Origin: Liolophura sinensis
Taxonomy: Eukaryota > Mollusca > Polyplacophora > Chitonida > Chitonidae
Length of the DNA: 64,000 nucleotides
NCBI RefSeq assembly: GCF_032854445.1
Contig: NC_088307.1
Span: forward strand, 10,850,001 to 10,914,000
Direction of reading: 5' to 3'
The translations under genes were made by a program, and so were the position numbers. Below the pieces are notes generated by a model. The model saw only the letters and a list, made by a program, of their open reading frames with translations. It was not told the origin of the DNA and did no database searches. Of the stretch, positions 59,362-64,000 are shown one piece after another (position 1 is the first letter of the stretch; every line of letters starts with the position of its first letter).

Positions 59362-62300
59362 CTAGTAACAACAAACATAATAGGCATTAGTAGGTGTAAC
59401 AACGATATATTATATCCATTATTGCGCTCCAGGGCATTGTAACATGTCGCGCATGTGTTTAGTATAAATACACCACATTTGTGAAAAAACTCATTGAATT
59501 AACAAAGTAACATCACGTGATCATCAATTTGAGTTAAAGTAATTATATAATTTAAGACGGATAAAGGCTACATAAGGTTAAAAGATGGCACATCAGGTGA
59601 CCGGAAGCTAGCAAGACACAATGTCCTGGTAAGCACATAATTGAATCAATAGTAACAAACACACCCTACACATATTAGAATGATACAGTTAATTTTACCC
59701 ACGCTCAATTATTTTTACAAAACTGATTGATTGATCGATTAATTAGTGTAATGTTTCACTTATGATTGATGACAACTGGTTTCATAGCTGAGGAAACCTG
59801 ATTCTAATTGAATGTAATTCAACAAAATCATAAACATCGAAATATTATGGATTTATTTATTTTTTAATTAAATATATGGGATCAGTTAATAAATAACACA
59901 AAACCAGGGTACATAAACTATCCACGTTCAAAAAATTAATCCTTTAAATTTAACAGAAAGGCTGTTGCCTGAGTGATGCCAGAATGTATTCTGCCATTAT
60001 AGAAGGTTATTCTGTTAAATATAACACACATATTCTACAAATCCAACATAAAAAAATTCTATTAAACTAACAGAATACTATGTAAAATATGACATACTTG
60101 TTTTGTTACCATAACAGAATACATTCTAGCATCAATCAAACAACAGACTTTCTGTTAAAATTAGCAGATTAAATTTTTGAGTGTATATAAGCTAGTAAGA
60201 AAGTTGTTGACTTTTCGTGTCGTTCTCGTTTAATCAATGTTAAGTAAGTTAATCTTTAATTATTTTATTTATTCATTAATTTATTTACTCATTCATCTAT
60301 TTATTCAACGTTACCTGCACTGATAACGGTCGCTGTAGAGAATAAAATGTAAACAAAAAAATCCATAAGAGTGTATAACAGGACGAGTTTTAACATTTAT
60401 TTACTTATATGTATTCATTTCATTTATTTCATTGACGCTGTATATACTTAATTTGTCACTTATGCTTACAACACAGTTAAAGTCAGTATTGCGGGAGGAG
60501 TAAACAGGAGTGACGAGGCTAAACCATCGACCTGTGACAAGTTGCTCACGAGCTTTATTCTGTCTTATGACCAATACACATATGAACACTATACTTGGGG
60601 AGGACAAGTGGTCTTCAAGGAATGTTGGACTGCGCTATCTGGCACAAGATCGTTGTCAACGGTTTATTGTCACCAAGGTTCCACGAACAGCGAGATCGAA
60701 GGAATCCACATACTTCGTGTCTAAGGCCGGGATTGAACCCACATCCGTGCCTGCTATTGCGACTGGATTTAACTTTTAATGAGTATGTCTAGGTGCAAGT
60801 GTAGAGTTAAAAGAACTGCTAATAATTGCCCCCCCCCCCCAACTCATCATCTCGATTTCCTGAATTTTGCTTGGAATCATAAAAAAAAACAAACGGACCC
60901 AGTTGTGTGAGTGCGAGTGAGTGCTTGGGGTTTAACGTCGTACTAAACAATTGTTCAGTCATTTGACGACGAAGGAATCCTGAGAGTGCGTGTAATGTAT
61001 CTTCTTGTTGCAGGACGGATTTTCACAGCTTTTTTATATAGTGCTGCTTAATCGAGACCACTTACCGAAGGCACGTAAGCCGCCCCGAGTGAGATATTTT
61101 ACTGATAAGGGTCAATCAGCCATTACTATCCCCTTCATGCTGAGCGCCAAGCGAGGAAGTTACAACTTCCCTTTAAGGTCTAAGACGTGACTCGACCTAG
61201 GATTGACCCTAGATCTACCGTCTTCCAAAGTGGGCGCTCTAACAACTGTGCTAACAGCGCCGGTCGGACCCTGTTGAAATATCTCAAGATATCATCATTA
61301 TCATGCAACCCATCAACAGTCTTGGTAATTGTAGAACATACCGGTATTTGTCGGAGTCGATGAAGGCTTTGCTGACGTCTTTATGGGCGACGCTGATTTA
61401 CTGGCTGACATTGTTGTTTTCGCAGCTGGCATTGTCCTAGGCGTTCCAGTTGTCGTTCTCCTGTGCATATCAGTTGTCGGTGTGCTCTGCGTCGCACCTA
61501 ACGTGGTACGAGGCGTCGGAGCTGCCGTTAGACCAGACGTTGCAGCTGACGTTGTGGTCTTCCTTGTGGGCTGTGCTGTCGTTGTGCTTGGCGCCGTGGT
61601 TGGCATTATTCTGCGAGTCGTCGTTGGTTTTGGGCTAGTTGTTGGGCTCGGTGTTGTTTTCACCGTAGATGGTTGCTTCGTAGTCGGTGTCGTAGTAGGA
61701 ATAGTTGCGGGTGTTGTAGCTGCAACACGATTTATATTTTTACAACGACATCCAACGCTAGACATGTACAGTTGATTTTATTTAACAAATTTGTGTTTCA
61801 AAATTATATTGGCGAAAGGTAATAACACCAAGGTATCATAGTGTAAGAATCCTCAGGCTCATGGATAAGCAGGTTTTTTGATCGTGACATTTTAAAAATT
61901 CTGAGATAAAAACAATTAAAAATCGCTTCCCAATGATCCCAGATTTTCACGTAAATAGTATCCAACGAACTTGATGTATGAAGAGTTAAGCAGTCGATGC
62001 TGATTTTCATTGTCACCAATCAGCCTCAATGAGAGTAAATACAGAGTAATGAGGTGGCCTCTTTGACCGAGGTGGTTAGAGCACTAGCTCATGCAGGCTT
62101 CTTATCCGGCCGAAAGTGGACGGCCTGCTGCAACCTGCGGATGGTCGTGGGTTTTCCCCCGGGCTCTGCTCCCACCATAATTATGACCGTCGTCGTATAA
62201 GTGAAATAAAAACAGTCAAATAAATAACAAAATATTGAAAATGCCCTGGACAATGCTGGGACTGAACAAACACTGTGCGTTTACACTATCGAAATACGTG

Positions 62301-62673
62301 CATATTAAACGAGAGACGTTGACTAGCTCTTCCCAGATAAATCTCACTGATGACAAATTACATTTCTACTGACGGGTTTCGTTCTCTTGACATGTCACCT
62401 TGTTTGTCTCAACTGCTGTCTGTCTTTTTCCCTTCTCGAATCTGTCTTTTACTGCACCGACAACGACAACTACATGTACCACAAAGGTCATGTGTATAAA
62501 AGCTTTGGTAGGGTTAATGGACGCCAGAAAGAATAGTGGAACGACTTACTTGGAGGTAGGGCTTTGAATCCGTGACATCTGTTTGACGAGCAGCAGCCGA
62601 CAGTCGCGTAGGTCACGTGATTGAGTGTGGGGTTCCTGTGATTGTTGGCATCGGCTCGAGCTTTTTGGCAGCG
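57768..62673 (-). CDS. Ly6/uPAR-domain protein with mucin-like linker (LU - Thr-rich - LU), 5' partial
   Basis: Exons 62673-62550, 61719-61342, 59361-59279, 58381-58322 and 57881-57768 join with matching phases (1, 1, 0, 0) at GT-AG sites. The first encodes the end of a Ly6/uPAR domain (GCCSSNRCHG). The second encodes 125 residues rich in Thr, Pro and Ser, a likely O-glycosylated stalk. The last three encode a complete three-finger domain with ten cysteines, starting TCYKCGAF and ending CCKQDLCN. The two domain-ending exons both start in phase 0 and have cysteines at positions 2, 27, 28 and 33, so they are duplicates. Ly6 proteins are extracellular, secreted or GPI-anchored. Signal peptide and first-domain start lie beyond or unrecognised in the window. 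The stop follows three residues after the Asn, but CAGgtgtaa there is also a usable donor to an unseen anchor exon. Confidence 0.8.
58811..59092 (+). mobile_element. SINE family A, full-length young copy with 40-bp poly(A)
   Basis: Complete tRNA-like head ggggcctccgtggctcagtc (A box TGGCTCAGTCGG) and B box gagttcaagtcc, body near consensus, then A(40) at 59053-59092. It is flanked by AATAGTC at 58804-58810 and 59091-59097. It lies antisense in a Ly6 gene intron. It is the best reference copy of the family in this window. Confidence 0.95.
59921..60183. mobile_element. MITE (Tc1/mariner-like), third copy
   Basis: Between TA at 59919-59920 and 60184-60185; the 3' end GAGTG is intact and the 5' end decayed (tccacgttcaa). 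The inner TIR tttaaatttaacag pairs with ctgttaaaattagcag. It lies in the large Ly6-gene intron. Confidence 0.85.
60825..60841. repeat. C homopolymer
   Basis: A run of about 11-12 C near 60830-60840. Confidence 0.85.
60904..61262 (-). mobile_element. SINE family B, full-length copy in a Ly6-gene intron
   Basis: Tail gtgagtgcgagtgagtgc, body cgacgaaggaatcctgag and ccttcatgctgagcgccaag, and head gcgctctaacaactgtgc. Likely 12-bp TSD with one mismatch (cggacccagttg at 60894, cggaccctgttg at 61263). Confidence 0.9.
61342..61719 (-). CDS. Mucin-like Thr/Pro/Ser-rich exon of the Ly6 gene
   Basis: Acceptor atcgtgttgcag, donor ACCGgtatgt. Thr is the most frequent residue (runs such as TTTPTT, PTTT, KTTTS), no cysteines occur, and basic residues are scattered. 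The open frame continues 15 codons upstream to an ATG, but the acceptor join to the preceding exon is preferred because phases match. Confidence 0.8.
62052..62228 (+). mobile_element. SINE family A, internally deleted copy
   Basis: Head ggcctctttgaccgaggtgg fused to catgcaggcttcttatccgg (B-box region missing), then body ggatggtcgtgggttttccc and a short AAAT tail. Confidence 0.85.
62229..62549. other. Intron sequence of the Ly6 gene, nothing further seen
   Basis: Between a SINE and the domain-1 exon; no additional exon recognised. Confidence 0.4.
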
Positions 62674-63198
62674 CTAGTCATGAGCAAAAAGAAAAATACT
62701 TTAAAGCTCCAAACAAATGTCTGTGCCATAGGCGCTAAATGTGAGCAAAATGTATGATTTAGCTAACACACTTTTTGTCGCTTTTCTAGAAAAACTGTCA
62801 ATTGCAAATTGTTTTACATTTGCCAGCAGATTTTTTGCGGATATTGTATTCTAGAAGCTCGAAATATGATCGATTAAACGTTTTGAAATTTTCATGCTGT
62901 TAATTGGGGTAGCTCAGCCAATTAGGCTAATCTTGGTAAATAAAGAAAATTTGATTTGTTTAGCAAACATGAATTTTCTGCCAAACATCTCCGGCATATG
63001 GTCTCTTTAAATTTTAATACAGTTTAGAACAACCGGGTCTTGCTCTTTGTTCCACAAAGCTATCACATAGTAAGTTGATAGTTAAAAACCATGAATACAT
63101 TTTTCTTTGAAATGTTAGTAACAATCAACTTGTTTTCTCAACAAGGGTTTTTTCTCAGGAAGTTTTATCCAACAGTTGGATGTTTAATAATTTGCACT
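62674..63198. other. Upstream intron of the Ly6 gene; missing exons not found
   Basis: I searched the minus strand for a CxxC-containing exon ending in phase 0 that would precede domain 1 and found none. The start of the gene is probably beyond 64000. Confidence 0.4.
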
Positions 63199-63420
63199 TA
63201 ACATCACTGCACTTTCTTGGCTGATTCTGCTTAAGTCATGATATTATAGGGGGCGTGTACTTTGCTACTTTTTTAAGCATATACATGAACAGCTAGAATA
63301 AAACCGTATCTGAGGTAAATTTGATAAAAAGAGACCGAATTTAACCAGTTACATGAAACCATACATCAAATATCATGTACATTGTCGAAGTTGCCCTGGT
63401 TTTACTCTGCCTGCTGTATT
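63199..63420 (+). repeat. Dispersed repeat D, copy 2 (partner 54558-54768)
   Basis: Same landmarks in the same order as copy 1, 8.6 kb away, with a few small indels. A SINE follows immediately. Confidence 0.75.
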
Positions 63421-63423
63421 GAT

Positions 63424-63640
63424 TGATTTATTTATTTGATTGGTGTTTTACGCCATACTCAAGAATATTTCACTTATACAACGGCGGCCAGCAATATGGT
63501 GGGAGGAAATCGGGTATAGCCCGGGGAAAACCCACGACCATCCTCATGTTGCTGACAGACATTCCCACTTACGGCCGGAGAGGAAACCAACATGAGCTCA
63601 CATCGACTGCATTGGTGACAGACTCGGGAGGCGATTTTCT
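63424..63640 (-). mobile_element. SINE family A, partial head
   Basis: Tail gatttatttatttgattgg, body gccatactcaagaatatttc, head-proximal text gaggaaaccaacatgagctc, then breaks off before the A box. Confidence 0.88.
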
Positions 63641-63806
63641 TCGGTACACCAGGTAAATACCTTCGTGCAAATACAACATCACGTTGATGATGTTTTGTTC
63701 CGTGTGAGTAAATATACATGTTTATAATGTGGCTACATACAAGCATCATGTGGACAATACAATGCCTTACGGCAAGAGATAAAACTATGAGGGTATAATT
63801 ATTTTC

Positions 63807-64000
63807 CGGGTCCTCCGTGGCTCAGTTGGTTAGCGCGCTAGCGCAGCGTAATGACCCATAAGTCTCCCACCAATGTGGTCGCTGTGAGTTCAAGTCCAGC
63901 TCATGCTGGCTTCCTCTCCGGCCGTACATGGGAAGGTCTGCAAGCAACCTGCTGATGGTCATGGGTTTCCTTCTCCCACTATAATGCTGGCCGCCGTCGT
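63807..64000 (+). mobile_element. SINE family A, running off the window end
   Basis: Complete head gggtcctccgtggctcagtt with B box gagttcaagtcc. The body reaches ctggccgccgtcgt at base 64000, so the tail lies outside. Confidence 0.93.

Noticed and set aside
61383-61775. 130-codon plus-strand frame, very hydrophobic and Val-rich
   Set aside because: It is the complement of the Thr-rich mucin exon; ACN codons read backwards give Val/Gly/Cys codons, producing a false membrane protein.
1-64000. CRISPR arrays, operons or bacterial systems
   Set aside because: The direct repeats are minisatellites without spacers, and the genes have spliceosomal introns; this is animal nuclear DNA.

Overview
This window is eukaryotic nuclear DNA from an invertebrate. 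Genes are split by GT-AG introns, the sequence is AT-rich, and it is dense in tRNA-derived SINEs, broken non-LTR retrotransposons, MITEs and minisatellites. The dominant SINE, whose tail module encodes the two-way readable block around 'cgtataagtgaaatattctt', looks like those I associate with molluscs. A lophotrochozoan, most likely a mollusc, is my inference; no rRNA or mitochondrial marker is present to prove it.

Four genes can be supported. (1) 10-1191, minus: an intronless class A GPCR of 393 aa with a degenerate DRY motif and a very large, glycosylation-rich second extracellular loop. (2) 13694-18854, plus: a four-exon gene for an 88-aa protein with two membrane segments, reconstructed from canonical splice sites with matching phases. 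(3) 26687-33393, minus: a complete seven-exon nuclear receptor of the NR2E group (tailless/PNR/FAX-1/HR83 relatives), 492 aa, with an unusual DGCRG P-box. (4) 57768-62673, minus, open at its 5' end: a gene encoding the end of one Ly6/uPAR (three-finger) domain, then a Thr/Pro/Ser-rich mucin-like linker, then a complete ten-cysteine Ly6/uPAR domain. The last two Ly6 exons have cysteines at identical positions, so the module was duplicated.

Layout: 0-2.3 kb GPCR and an upstream repeated module carrying perfect CRE sites; 3.1-8.5 kb remains of two LINEs with nested SINEs; 8.5-12.3 kb MITE, SINEs and a 230-bp duplication; 13.5-19.4 kb the small membrane-protein gene; 19.4-26.6 kb repeats and possible orphan exons; 26.7-33.4 kb the NR2E gene; 33.4-57 kb a long gene-poor stretch. 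That stretch contains an OTX/CRX-type site cluster about 3 kb upstream of the NR2E start, a four-E-box cluster, a triplicated 150-bp module, two minisatellites and some GC-richer blocks that look like non-coding regulatory sequence. 57.7-62.7 kb holds the Ly6-mucin gene, and 62.7-64 kb repeats.

The genes do not form an operon or an obvious pathway. The gene-poor flank next to a developmental transcription factor is typical of regulatory landscapes, and that is an inference. All exon models come from reading splice sites and frame by eye, without transcripts.
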